64,000 nt of DNA from Myxacorys chilensis ATA2-1-KO14 (GTDB lineage: Bacteria > Cyanobacteriota > Cyanobacteriia > Leptolyngbyales > Leptolyngbyaceae): assembly GCA_019359275.1 (NCBI GenBank), contig JAHHHP010000020.1:1-64000 (forward strand). Direction: 5' to 3'. This document shows positions 1-9,187 of this stretch, piece after piece (positions within the stretch are counted from its first letter, which is position 1; the number at the start of each line of letters is the position of its first letter). The notes beneath the pieces were generated by a model. It saw only the letters and a list, made by a program, of their open reading frames with translations, did no database searches and had not been told where the DNA came from. Made by a program: the position numbers and the translations under genes.

Positions 1-1
1 A

Positions 2-127
2 GAACCGTTGCATCTGTTGCTCGACTTTAGGGGAGTATGGTTGCATAGCAGCACAGCAGTGAGATGGCTGCTTCCAAGCCTATCACCTTTCCCTTTTCCG
101 CCGGTCTTATTTAATCCACGTTCCTAA
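2..127 (+). CDS. possible 3' end of a CDS cut by the window edge
   Basis: A plus-strand frame is open from the window edge to a TAA at 125-127 and would encode the last 41 residues of a protein (begins EPLHLLLDF, ends FNPRS). A strong hairpin follows 27 bases later, as expected for a gene ending here and converging on the minus-strand Wzy-like gene. The peptide is too short to assign a family. The frame could be open by chance, so this is only a suggestion from position and context. Confidence 0.3.
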   Translation, partial: EPLHLLLDFRGVWLHSSTAVRWLLPSLSPFPFPPVLFNPRS

Positions 128-153
128 GCCTCCCTACTAGTTATTAGAAATGG

Positions 154-197
154 AAACGAAAGAAGCTGGATCGAAGGAGATCCAGCTTCTTTCGTTT
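154..197. terminator. bidirectional terminator hairpin
   Basis: A perfect 19-bp inverted repeat (arms 154-172 and 179-197) with a 6-base loop. The lower arm overlaps the stop codon of the minus-strand Wzy-like gene. The arms end in A-rich and T-rich tracts, so it can serve transcription from either side. Confidence 0.8.
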
Positions 198-1485
198 AGT
201 CTTCTCTTACCTGTAGATTTCCGTATTCTGGTAAACGCAAATTCTTTTCAGGGTCTTCCTCTTCATCGACTTGCCATCTGCGTCTGAGTGTCAATGTGGT
301 TACGATAAATAACACAAGGTAAACGTTGCTTAGCCGGAGTAAATAACTCTCGGTCATATTGTTGATTGCTAAGAACGTAAGAAATGCTAAGGGGAACAGC
401 TCCTCAGAATGCTTTGCGGCGTAAGCCCGCTGTAAGGCACAAAGGTAGGCTGCTACGAAGCAGATAAGAAACAGCGCCAGTCCAATTAATCCAATATCTA
501 ACGCTGTATCTATAAAGCCATTATGAGCATGGGGAGGAATATATTGGTCTCCAAAGAAGAGCGCTGCTGTTCTTGGAAATCGGCTTTCGGGTGCCCAAAA
601 CGCACCGCGTCCAAATCCAAACCAGGGTTTTTCCCAGAAGTGCAGTCCAACAACCTGCCAAATGAAGGTTCTTCCGCTTAAGGTCGGGTCTCTTCCCAGC
701 CCTTTGACGATTTCCATCCAGCTACTCAACAGGGCAGTTACCACACACCCCATCAGGAGAACGCCCAAGTCCAATAGAACGACGGAAAGCTTGCCCTGCC
801 AACGGAATCTTCGGTAGAACGCTAACATTCCGACTATTACTACTAGGAGAATAAGAGCAGTCTTAGACGTAGTTAGAAGAATCATCGCTGTGCAGAACGC
901 CAACCCAAGCCACTTGAGGACTCTTTCAACTGGGCGTTCAATGGGCATCAGAAAGAAGGTAATTACTCCTAACACCATCATGCTACCGAAGGTGTTTTTG
1001 TAATCATAAATTCCTTTCCATGCTCCGGGGTGATCTGCACCGTGTTTTCCCGCAGAAGGCAGCCCGATCGCAAAGAGCGCACTTGCCAATCCACCTACTA
1101 CTAGCGATAGGGCAAGGAGCCGTACTTGCTCACGTAAGGTAAAGCGAGTCGCAAAGTACAGCCCAAAGGAAATCATTTGCAAGACTTCCCGCTCATTCCA
1201 GAAGACCCACTCTGGCAAATCTGACCAAGCAAAAGAAACAAGAGTGAGTGCCAACACAAGCCAAAGAATCCAGTCTCGGCTAGCCGTGAAGAGGGCTTTT
1301 CTCCAATGCACTATAACCAACAAGCTAGACACGAGCCAGATAAAATATCGAATTCCGGTTACGACAGCAATCGGAATTAAACCTGCTGTCCCATCTTCGG
1401 TTCCGCCGAGGGCAAAACCCCCTGTAAAAAAGGTGAATCCTAGGACGACAAAGCAGGTTTCGGCAAATCCAAGTAGCTTTTTCAC
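196..1485 (-). CDS. O-antigen ligase/polymerase-like membrane protein (Wzy/WaaL family)
   Basis: A 429-residue inner-membrane protein with about ten to twelve hydrophobic segments over its whole length. A large periplasmic loop in the second half carries SGRTFIW and GFGRGAFW, followed by the HAHNGFID motif near residue 320; this pattern is typical of the Wzy_C/O-antigen ligase family. Such proteins join lipid-linked repeat units or ligate polysaccharide on the periplasmic face. The start is a GTG at 1483-1485 with no clear ribosome-binding site. It shares the minus strand with the next glycosyltransferase, 146 bases upstream. Polymerase versus ligase cannot be decided from sequence. Confidence 0.85.
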   Translation of the reverse strand: MKKLLGFAETCFVVLGFTFFTGGFALGGTEDGTAGLIPIAVVTGIRYFIWLVSSLLVIVHWRKALFTASRDWILWLVLALTLVSFAWSDLPEWVFWNEREVLQMISFGLYFATRFTLREQVRLLALSLVVGGLASALFAIGLPSAGKHGADHPGAWKGIYDYKNTFGSMMVLGVITFFLMPIERPVERVLKWLGLAFCTAMILLTTSKTALILLVVIVGMLAFYRRFRWQGKLSVVLLDLGVLLMGCVVTALLSSWMEIVKGLGRDPTLSGRTFIWQVVGLHFWEKPWFGFGRGAFWAPESRFPRTAALFFGDQYIPPHAHNGFIDTALDIGLIGLALFLICFVAAYLCALQRAYAAKHSEELFPLAFLTFLAINNMTESYLLRLSNVYLVLFIVTTLTLRRRWQVDEEEDPEKNLRLPEYGNLQVRED

Positions 1486-1631
1486 GGCACAAATTCTGTG
1501 GTTTCACAAAAGAACTCCCAACGTTGGAAGTTCTGTTATCTAGAGTAGGCGGTTTTGATGCTTTACTCCCTGCTCCACGTGCCTATCATTCATCTGAAAC
1601 ATTAGTGATGAAATATTACTGAAAGTTTTAT

Positions 1632-2900
1632 CTAGCGGGAGTAAGGAGCTGTGGATAGTACTGAGTCAGGTTTAGCAGGGAGATGTTTCTTAATCAAGCC
1701 ACTTCGATGATGGAACACAGTCTCTTCATCAAATTGTTGTCCTGTTCGCGTCGCTTCTTGCACTAGAAGACACAATCTTGATCGATCGGCATTGAGCTGA
1801 ATAATGTGTTCAGTTAACGTAACTTCGTCGTTTATGGGTGAAAACAATCCTCCACCCTGTGCTGCAACCAGTCCCCTAGGATAAGAACTGTCGTATCCGA
1901 CGATTGGGCATCCCGAAACCAATGCTTCGATGAGACAACGCGGCGATTCTGGAGTTTTGTGACAAAAGAGAAAAAGATGCTGCTGGCGTAAGATTTTTAG
2001 AATTTTCTGACGATCTCCTACAAATCCCTCAAAGTGAATGCGATCGCGAATCCCAAGATCGGCTGCAAGCTGTTTCATCTGGGGTAATAACTCCCCATCA
2101 CCTAACCAAGTTGCGTTGACCTTCACACCCGCTTCACGAAGACGGTAGATGACTCGTATCCAGTCCAGCCCACCCTTCATCTCTGATGCTCGCCCGACAT
2201 ATCCAATCTTAAGAGGCTGTCCCTGAACGAGCTGGTCAATTTTACTGCTCAGCCTATCGCGGCTAATTTGGTCTTCCTTTTGAGTGTGAACATCATAGAC
2301 GCAGTGGGCATTGTTGCAGAATTGAGAAAACACTTCATAGCATTCTTGTCCCTGGAACAGCCCCAAGCGGCTGCGTTGAATCAAGAATTTTAGGTAGGGC
2401 GGCATGAGAGGCAGCAGCAAAAGCTCTTTGATGCGATGCTTCAGTGGATAGCTATTCAGGGTTCTCCAAATCACTTGGTACTCGACGCGATCTGTCGAAA
2501 CGGCGTAGGGTCGATTTAGCTTCATCGCTTCCAGACAGGCGACGCCTGACCAATCGCCTACTAAAACGCAAGGTGAGAAACAAAGATACTGAGACTCGCG
2601 AATCTTGGTTCTAAGAAGCTGTCGGGTTTTGCGATAGGTTCGGATGAAATCTTGAATGCGGTATGCGTAGGGCAAAAGTACAAATTCAATGCGATCGCGA
2701 CAGGGCAAATCATCGATCGCTCTCCACGTCTCAGAGCTTGATGGTGTGACTTGCTGTGGCAGCACAGTACATGCAAAAATGACCTGCCCAAAGCTTTCAG
2801 TCCATCGAACTAGTTTTTCACACGTTTGTTCATCTAATCCTAACCGCCCATTTACCTTGCGTAAACTTACGGGGGAAACTAGAAAAATCTTTTTGCTCAT
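1632..2900 (-). CDS. GT4-type glycosyltransferase
   Basis: About 422 residues with a GT-B fold. The C-terminal Rossmann half starts near GYVGRASEMKGG and includes WLGDGELLPQM, then ESPRCLIEALVSGCP, which carries the E-x7-E nucleotide-sugar-binding motif of GT4 retaining enzymes. The frame extends to 3032, but the MSKKIFLVSP start at 2900 begins the usual first beta strand, whereas the extension reads unlike the family; I therefore chose 2900. It probably transfers a sugar to a lipid-linked oligosaccharide at the cytoplasmic membrane. Donor and acceptor are unknown. Confidence 0.85.
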   Translation of the reverse strand: MSKKIFLVSPVSLRKVNGRLGLDEQTCEKLVRWTESFGQVIFACTVLPQQVTPSSSETWRAIDDLPCRDRIEFVLLPYAYRIQDFIRTYRKTRQLLRTKIRESQYLCFSPCVLVGDWSGVACLEAMKLNRPYAVSTDRVEYQVIWRTLNSYPLKHRIKELLLLPLMPPYLKFLIQRSRLGLFQGQECYEVFSQFCNNAHCVYDVHTQKEDQISRDRLSSKIDQLVQGQPLKIGYVGRASEMKGGLDWIRVIYRLREAGVKVNATWLGDGELLPQMKQLAADLGIRDRIHFEGFVGDRQKILKILRQQHLFLFCHKTPESPRCLIEALVSGCPIVGYDSSYPRGLVAAQGGGLFSPINDEVTLTEHIIQLNADRSRLCLLVQEATRTGQQFDEETVFHHRSGLIKKHLPAKPDSVLSTAPYSR

Positions 2901-3473
2901 CGTCAAAAACGCTCTCAAATTAGGAGTGGGGGCAATGCACACTAAGTCAGTTGGAAAGGAGCAAAACGGAAAGGGTCTGCGTAACTTAGCTAGGTAACTA
3001 AATGTCAGGATTTGAAGAAGATTTGGATTCAAAAATACGCTAGTTCTAAGTAAGCTATACGCATATGCTGAAAAACTTAGAACAAACTTTTCGGCTGCTC
3101 CGGGAAAGTACTGCCATTGTAAATACTAAAATTTTGAAACTTCATCCTTAAGTGACAGTAGCTTGACCTGCCCAACGAAGGAGATGTATCTGTTAGGGCA
3201 ACTATGGCTGAAACTTAAGGCAATCATAAGTCGCAGAATTAGGTTTGAGATTAAAAGACCTTAAAGACTAAGTAACAAATTGATGAACTTTGATCTATTT
3301 TTTCTAGAATAATGCGCTTTTTTGATAGGCTAGCAGCGCTTCTTAAGTGCATCTTAATAGTTGGCGCAAATTCTAAAATAATCGAAGCTACTTCACTTAA
3401 CCAGGTTAACTATAGTAATTCTTCTTAGAAAGACTACGGATGCATCGAAGCAGTTGTTGCAGAATATTGAGAA
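2901..3473. other. intergenic region between divergent genes
   Basis: About 570 AT-rich bases between the minus-strand GT4 gene and the plus-strand GH9 gene. It must hold both promoters. I see no convincing small gene, RNA gene or long inverted repeat in it. Confidence 0.6.
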
Positions 3474-5876
3474 ATGATTTGCGCTAAGCTAAACGCCATG
3501 AATGGGTTGCAACGATTAATTTCAATTAGTTTTGCTGTTCTGCTAGCTGGTTGCTCAGCAGACGTAGTGGCAGGCGATCGTCCGCAGATTAAAGTTTCTC
3601 AAGCTTATTTAGTGAAACCAGATATTCTGACACTGCAAATCAACTCAGGGCAAGTAGTTCTGGGCAAGCAAGTCCCGTACCAAAAGCAGTTTGGCGATCA
3701 GGTGAAACAACCTCGTCCGGTTGGGGATGACTGGGTGAGTCGAGGGGGACAAGAAATTGGTTCTCTTGCGGGTCCGCAGCGCAATATTCTACGTACATTT
3801 GATCAGGTTGTTGGTGCGCGGCTAGATCCTCAGTGGGCAGATCAGCAAACGAGCTATAAAATTACGTCTTCAACCGATTCAAGTTATTCATCGGGCATAA
3901 CTCCTACGGCTGTTTTTAGAAAAAGCAAGCCAACCAATATGGCGCGAACGGGTGCATGGAAATTTGATTTTCCAGTCGCACATACGGTCTATCTCAAGCT
4001 TCCCTCTGCGCTTAAACCTGGTAAAACCTATCAACTCAATTTTTCTGGTGGAAATGTTGAGCGGTTGTCATTCAAGTACGAACCTAATGTCACTCGCAGT
4101 GAGGCAGTTCATGTTTCACAATTGGGCTTCCATCCGAATGACTCAGCAAAGGTTGCTTTTCTATCGACCTGGATGGGCAGTGGCGGAAAAGCGACATATC
4201 CACAAGGACTCAACTTTTCGGTGATTGATGAAGCGACAAACCGATCGGTGTACACAGGTAAAACTAAGCTCTCTAGAGCAAGCAATCAACCCGAAGATCC
4301 AGAGAATCGCAATCACACCCTTACCGATGTTCATCTTCTAGATTTCACTTCGTTGCAGAAGCCTGGGCGTTATCGAGCTTGTGTTGACACTGTTGGCTGT
4401 TCCCTATCTTTTCAGATCGATCAAACTGTCTGGCAGCAAGCGTTTTATGTGTCTGCACGAGGACTCTATCATCAGCGTAGTGGAATTGAGCTAGGCCCGC
4501 CCTATACCAGTGTGAAGCGTCCTCGTCCGTTTCATCCCAAAGATGGAACGACAGTCTACGCGACTACAAAGTCTCTTGCAAGTGTCGATCAAGGAATCGG
4601 AGCCGATGATTTCTCGAAGGTTATTGCCAAAAGCAAGACAAATGAGAAACTTCCGAATGCGTGGGGGGGCTACTTTGATGCTGGTGATTGGGATCGCCGA
4701 ATTCAGCATGTTGACGTCTCGCGATCGTTGCTGGAAATGCAGGAACTTGCGCCCACCTATTTTAGTCAGGTCAATCTCAATCTTCCTGAATCCAACAATT
4801 CAATTCCAGATGTTGTAGATGAAGCTTTGTGGAATATTGATTTCTACAAGCGGTTGCAAACTTCCGATGGCGGGATTCGAGGGGGAATTCAATCTGAGAT
4901 TGATCCAAAGACTGGAGAAGCGAGTTGGCAAGAATCGACGACAGTGCTTGCCTATGCGCCCGATGCCTGGTCAAGCTACCTCTATGCAAGTGTGGCAGCT
5001 CGTGCTGCTCATTGGTTTAAGTCCAAAGATGCTAAACGCGCTCAAGACTATCAATTGAGCGCAGTCCGAGCTGTTCAGTATGCAGATCGGCAATCTGCGG
5101 ATGCGGGTCGTTGGCAAGTTCGAGATGCCCGAAACATAGCGGCTCTAGAGCTATATCGATTGACGGGAGACTCTAAGTGGCATCAGGTTTTTCTACAAAC
5201 GACGGTGTTTAAAGATGCAAAGCAAGAAACGAATGAGTGGGATAAGCACAATCAGCGAGATGCTGCATTTCTGTATGCGCGGTTGCCTCAAAATCAGACC
5301 GATCGCACTGTTCAACAAAACGCGTTTAACGCGCTGATCCGAGAAGCCGATGCGGTGACTGCTTTGACTGATACGACGGCATTCAAGTGGTCAAAACAGC
5401 ATCCCTACGAACCGATTGGTTGGGGGGCTGGACTCGGCGCTCCTAAAGCCGTTGCAATGGTGCGCGCCCATTATCTCACCAACAATTCCAAGTACCTGAA
5501 AGGAAGTGTTTTGGCAAGTCAGTTCTCGCTGGGAGCGAATCCCGATAATATGACTTACACAACAGGTCTTGGACAACGTAGCCCTCAAAATCCGCTAGTC
5601 ATTGATCAGCGCATGTTGGGACAAGCTCCTCCACCGGGAATAACAGTTTATGGCCCCTATGATCCGGTTCGATACGGTGATTTTTGGACGATTGAACTGC
5701 TTAAACCTTCTATTTTTCCTGCTCCCAACACTTGGCCTACCGTTGAATCCTACTTTGATGTGTTCCTGTTCCCAATGGCAACTGAATTCACTGTAATGCA
5801 GTCGATTTCCCCCACAGCTTATGTTTGGGGTTACCTTGCTGCTCAAACTGCTCCGAATTTAAGGAACGCAAATTAA
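3474..5876 (+). CDS. glycoside hydrolase family 9 (cellulase-like) lipoprotein
   Basis: An 800-residue predicted secreted lipoprotein. A start at 3498 (MNGLQRL) gives a clean signal peptide ending in the lipobox LLAGC; the 3474 ATG adds eight residues. A beta-rich N-terminal part is followed by a cellulase N-terminal Ig-like domain (HVSQLGFHPND near residue 214), then the (alpha/alpha)6 GH9 domain with GGYFDAGDWDRR near residue 400 (paired aspartates for the nucleophilic water) and a C-terminal ATEFTVMQS segment near 770 holding the likely acid glutamate. GH9 enzymes cleave beta-1,4-glucans. The usual NPHHR segment reads NPLVIDQR, so substrate use may differ. It overlaps the 5' region of the Wzx gene's reading frame and lies within a polysaccharide cluster, suggesting trimming or release of the exported polymer. 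Confidence 0.88.
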   Translation: MICAKLNAMNGLQRLISISFAVLLAGCSADVVAGDRPQIKVSQAYLVKPDILTLQINSGQVVLGKQVPYQKQFGDQVKQPRPVGDDWVSRGGQEIGSLAGPQRNILRTFDQVVGARLDPQWADQQTSYKITSSTDSSYSSGITPTAVFRKSKPTNMARTGAWKFDFPVAHTVYLKLPSALKPGKTYQLNFSGGNVERLSFKYEPNVTRSEAVHVSQLGFHPNDSAKVAFLSTWMGSGGKATYPQGLNFSVIDEATNRSVYTGKTKLSRASNQPEDPENRNHTLTDVHLLDFTSLQKPGRYRACVDTVGCSLSFQIDQTVWQQAFYVSARGLYHQRSGIELGPPYTSVKRPRPFHPKDGTTVYATTKSLASVDQGIGADDFSKVIAKSKTNEKLPNAWGGYFDAGDWDRRIQHVDVSRSLLEMQELAPTYFSQVNLNLPESNNSIPDVVDEALWNIDFYKRLQTSDGGIRGGIQSEIDPKTGEASWQESTTVLAYAPDAWSSYLYASVAARAAHWFKSKDAKRAQDYQLSAVRAVQYADRQSADAGRWQVRDARNIAALELYRLTGDSKWHQVFLQTTVFKDAKQETNEWDKHNQRDAAFLYARLPQNQTDRTVQQNAFNALIREADAVTALTDTTAFKWSKQHPYEPIGWGAGLGAPKAVAMVRAHYLTNNSKYLKGSVLASQFSLGANPDNMTYTTGLGQRSPQNPLVIDQRMLGQAPPPGITVYGPYDPVRYGDFWTIELLKPSIFPAPNTWPTVESYFDVFLFPMATEFTVMQSISPTAYVWGYLAAQTAPNLRNAN

Positions 5877-5878
5877 TC

Positions 5879-7240
5879 ATGGCTGCCTCTCTCAAAAAGC
5901 TCGCCGTTCGGGGTGCAATCTGGACAATTCTTGGCTATGGATCAGGGCAAGCGCTGCGACTAGGCAACAATTTGATTCTCACGCGCTTACTAGTGCCCGA
6001 GTTTTTCGGACTGATGGCATTTGTAGTCACGCTACGCATGGGAATTGAACTGTTCTCAGATTTTGGAATTTCTCAAAGCATCGTTAACAATAAGCGAGGA
6101 GAAGATCCAATCTTTCTGAATACAGCTTGGACACTTCAGATCATTCGTGGGGTTCAAATCTGGCTGATCAGCCTGCTGTTAACGTACCCTATTACAAAGT
6201 TCTACGGAGACGATCGGCTGTTTATCCTGATTCCTTTGGTCTGCTTCTCTTCAGTACTTGATGGATGTTCCTCAACGGCAATTCATACGTTGCAACGTCG
6301 CTTGGATTTGGGTAGGCTAACCGTCTATGAACTGGTGCTTCAGGTGCTGGCGTTCTCAGTTTTAATTGGACTGTGCTGGTTTAGCCCTTCGGTTTACTCC
6401 TTAGCGCTCGGAACTTTATCTGGTGCAGTGCTGAATTTAGTAGGAAGCCATTTATTAATTCCAGGCTACTCCAATCGTTTAGCGTGGGATCGAGAATGTC
6501 TGGTGGAACTGCGATCGTTTGGAAAATGGATGGCAGTTGCGTCTGCCTTCATGTTTGTTGCAGACCAGTCCGATCGCTTACTCTTGGCAAAATTGCTCTC
6601 ATTCCAGCAGTTAGGAATTTATACGATCGCAAATACGCTAGCCAGTATTCCGCGAGAAATCATTCGACAGTTAAGTAGTCGAGTGATTTTTCCAGCGATC
6701 TCAAATCAGCTTGAGCTGCCTCGTCATGAACTGCGTCGCAAAATTGTACGCAAACGTTGGCTCATATTAGTTGGACTAGCTGGCTTTCTAGCATTGCTTG
6801 TTTGCTTTGGGGACTGGGTGATTGTTGCACTGTATAAGGGTCGTAATCAGCATTGGGATCAGTATCAGCAAGCGGCTTGGATGCTGCCGATTTTAGCTTG
6901 TGGAATCTGGTTTTCAGTCTTGTTTTACAGCACGAGTCCAGCGCTACTAGCAATTGGAAAACCGATGTATTCTGCTCAAAGCAACTTGGCGCGATTCATT
7001 ACGATCGTTGGTGGATTGCCTATAGCATTCTCGCTTTACCAGACGCTAGGAGCGATTGTAGTAATTGCTTTCAGTGATTTTCCGCTGTATGTCGTGAATC
7101 TCTTTGCGCTTAAAAAAGAAAAGCTGTCCTGCATAACTCAAGATGTTGTAGCGACGGCGATGTTTGCAGTGCTTCTTGCCATTCTGCTAGTTGGTAGAAA
7201 AATCTTAGGGTTTGGAACTCCCATTGATGTCATTCTTTAG
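5879..7240 (+). CDS. Wzx-like polysaccharide flippase (oligosaccharide transporter, MATE/MOP superfamily)
   Basis: About 453 residues with some twelve hydrophobic segments. The N-terminus (LAVRGAIWTILGYGSGQ, then LILTRLLVPEFFGLMAF) is characteristic of Wzx/lipopolysaccharide biosynthesis flippases, which move undecaprenyl-linked repeat units across the inner membrane. The frame opens at 5825 inside the GH9 gene, but the ATG at 5879, two bases after the GH9 stop, gives the family's normal N-terminus and has AAGGA upstream. It is therefore translationally close to GH9 and probably in the same operon; a hairpin at 7271 follows. Confidence 0.87.
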   Translation: MAASLKKLAVRGAIWTILGYGSGQALRLGNNLILTRLLVPEFFGLMAFVVTLRMGIELFSDFGISQSIVNNKRGEDPIFLNTAWTLQIIRGVQIWLISLLLTYPITKFYGDDRLFILIPLVCFSSVLDGCSSTAIHTLQRRLDLGRLTVYELVLQVLAFSVLIGLCWFSPSVYSLALGTLSGAVLNLVGSHLLIPGYSNRLAWDRECLVELRSFGKWMAVASAFMFVADQSDRLLLAKLLSFQQLGIYTIANTLASIPREIIRQLSSRVIFPAISNQLELPRHELRRKIVRKRWLILVGLAGFLALLVCFGDWVIVALYKGRNQHWDQYQQAAWMLPILACGIWFSVLFYSTSPALLAIGKPMYSAQSNLARFITIVGGLPIAFSLYQTLGAIVVIAFSDFPLYVVNLFALKKEKLSCITQDVVATAMFAVLLAILLVGRKILGFGTPIDVIL

Positions 7241-7615
7241 ACCTTAAAAAGCCTCGTTAATCTTCTCTATGCCCTAGTAGCTCAATCTGTCAGGCTGCTA
7301 GGGCGTAGCTTTGTCTGAAGCATGTGTTGTGTTGCATCTCTTATACGGAGAGATCCGGTCGCAAATTCGCGAAAACTTCATCTCTATAGGAATTTCTATA
7401 AACTTTTCATTTCGCTAAAGAAAGTAACAGATGATACCTGTATTATTGTCCTCAGTATTTACACTACACGGTACCCAGAAGGCAGTTTTAAGTCTATTCG
7501 TAGAGCAGCTTCAGGAGCTTAGGGTACTGACTTGGTGTGAAGCACTCCACCTCAGGCTCAGACTAGTCAGACTTTGTAAGACGTCTTATTCCATCCTCAT
7601 CTAAAGGAGAATCTG
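7241..7615. other. intergenic region with terminator-like hairpin
   Basis: About 375 bases between the flippase and the next GT4 gene. It holds a hairpin near 7271-7304, then AT-rich sequence expected to contain the promoter of the GT4 gene. A 66-codon frame at 7322-7522 lacks recognisable features. Confidence 0.55.
7271..7304 (+). terminator. terminator-like hairpin after the GH9-Wzx pair
   Basis: Arms GCCCTAGTAGC (7271-7281) and GCTGCTAGGGC (7294-7304) pair over 11 positions with one G-T wobble. No long T tract follows, so intrinsic termination is only moderately supported. Confidence 0.5.
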
Positions 7616-8746
7616 GTGCGGTATCACCTCGTTTTAAATCATCCGTTTGACCTCGACAAAATTGCCCAGGAAGCAGACGCTGACGAGCGTCCACGGCACT
7701 GCATGACTGATGCTGGAAAGCTTCTTAATGCAACGATCCACTTGCCCGGTCAAGACTCGATTTCACTGCTCGATAAAGTGTACTCAAAATTAGTTGGGCG
7801 TCCTCAAGATTGGGCACTGGCACGGCGGCTTGTAGCTCAATTAGGCAGTGAAGACGTAGTGTTCTGCATTGGAGAGACTGTTGGATTTGCGATCGCTGCC
7901 CTTTGCAATCCTCAAAATGCGCCCAAACTCGTGGTCTTCATGCACAATCCTGACCGACCAAGAGCGAAATTAGCGATGAAGCTATTTGGTCTGAAGCAGC
8001 GGATTGATCTGTTTATGACCAATACCGTCTTTAAAGCAGAGTTTCTGCAACAGTATTTGCAGTTACCGTCTGATCGAGTTTCTCTATTCCGAGAGCAGCA
8101 CACCGATATTCGCTTCTTTACGCCAGCAACGCCGTCAGCGCCTAAAAAGCGTCCTCTTATTGGCAGTGGTGGGCTAGAAAGCCGAGACTACCACACCTTG
8201 GCAGCGGCAGTTGCCGATTTAGATATAGATGTCCGAGCATCAGCCGTGTCTCCTGATGCAAAAGCGTCTTTGCGTAATATGCCAAAAGTATTGCCAAGCA
8301 ACATGGTTTGTCGCTATCACGATTGGCACGAACTGCGTCAGTTGTATCGCGACTCTGATGTTGTAGTCATCAGTCTACTGGATCATAACTATCAAGCAGG
8401 CTTAACCACATTGTTTGAAGCAATGGCGTGTCGGAGACCTGTGATCATGACACGGACGCCCGGACTGGTTGAAGAAGTGATTGACGGCGGATACATTATT
8501 GGTGTCAATCCTGGAGATGTAGATGGGATGAAACAGGCGATCGCAGATCTACTAAATCAGCCTGAAAAAGCTGAAGCTCTTGCTCAGAAGGGCTATGATT
8601 TCGTGATGCAACAGCACAACCATAATGTCTACGTTCAGTCGTTTGCGGATCAATTGACATCCCGCTATGGAGCGCCTTCTCGTTCTTCTGATGTGCTCGT
8701 AGAAGCTCCAGTTGTCTCTAGAGTTGCAAGTGCAGTTGAGAGTTAG
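7616..8746 (+). CDS. GT4-type glycosyltransferase
   Basis: A 376-residue GT-B protein starting at a GTG (7616) with a good AAAGGAGA ribosome-binding site seven bases upstream. The N-terminal half has the short strands of an acceptor domain; the C-terminal half includes SDVVVISLLD, TTLFEAMACRRPVIMT and a GLVEEVIDGG segment typical of the GT4 nucleotide-sugar site. It is the last gene of the first polysaccharide block and stands apart from the flippase by 375 bases, so it probably has its own promoter. Sugar specificity is unknown. Confidence 0.85.
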   Translation: MRYHLVLNHPFDLDKIAQEADADERPRHCMTDAGKLLNATIHLPGQDSISLLDKVYSKLVGRPQDWALARRLVAQLGSEDVVFCIGETVGFAIAALCNPQNAPKLVVFMHNPDRPRAKLAMKLFGLKQRIDLFMTNTVFKAEFLQQYLQLPSDRVSLFREQHTDIRFFTPATPSAPKKRPLIGSGGLESRDYHTLAAAVADLDIDVRASAVSPDAKASLRNMPKVLPSNMVCRYHDWHELRQLYRDSDVVVISLLDHNYQAGLTTLFEAMACRRPVIMTRTPGLVEEVIDGGYIIGVNPGDVDGMKQAIADLLNQPEKAEALAQKGYDFVMQQHNHNVYVQSFADQLTSRYGAPSRSSDVLVEAPVVSRVASAVES

Positions 8747-8803
8747 TCTAACTTGCATCACTACAACTTTGAATTGAATCACTACAACAGCGAGAGAGTG
8801 TGA

Positions 8804-8838
8804 GAAGCGATCGACAGAACCTCTGAGCGGATCGCTTC
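8804..8838 (+). terminator. terminator-like hairpin after the GT4 gene
   Basis: Perfect 9-bp arms GAAGCGATC (8804-8812) and GATCGCTTC (8830-8838) lie 58 bases past the GT4 stop. The tract that follows is not T-rich. It could equally be a HIP1-derived palindrome. Confidence 0.4.
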
Positions 8839-8985
8839 CTCCAACGATCAGGTTGAGGTCTGATAGGTTATTGAGACTAAGCAGCCTTGTTGATTCAGCA
8901 GTGCATTCCCATTCAAGACATTTTTAACTCATGTCACGGGTTGATTTGCCATGAGATTGTTCATCACATAGCTATCACTAAGGTC

Positions 8986-9186
8986 AGTCTTTTCACCCAG
9001 ACATCGCTTATTTTTGCGGCTGGGTTTCTCGGTTCGTACACAACGTTTTCTACTTACACATTAGATATTTCACTTCCAATGCGATCGCAAGGACTCTACC
9101 TAGCGTTGTTTTATTGGCTAGGTAGTGCTGTTTTGGGTGTAATAGGGTCGAACTTGGTGGCGTTGGCGCTCGCATCAGATAACACA
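8986..9186 (+). pseudogene. crcB: remnant of a CrcB/Fluc fluoride exporter gene (C-terminal half only)
   Basis: The plus-strand frame encodes SLIFAAGFLGSYTTFSTYTL followed by a second hydrophobic segment (YLALFYWLGSAVLGVIGSNL). The GFLGSYTTFSTY stretch is the hallmark of CrcB/Fluc channels, where the TTFS motif lies in the fluoride pathway. Only about 65 residues match; the N-terminal two helices are missing (upstream sequence reads unlike CrcB) and the frame runs without a proper stop into the antisense of the ferritin-like gene to 9417. I read it as a 5'-deleted remnant, not a functional channel. CrcB is normally about 110-130 residues. Confidence 0.7.
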
Positions 9187-9187
9187 A

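Noticed and set aside
7322..7522. 66-codon plus-strand frame between the flippase and a GT4 gene
   Set aside because: Composition is random-like and no ribosome-binding site precedes it.
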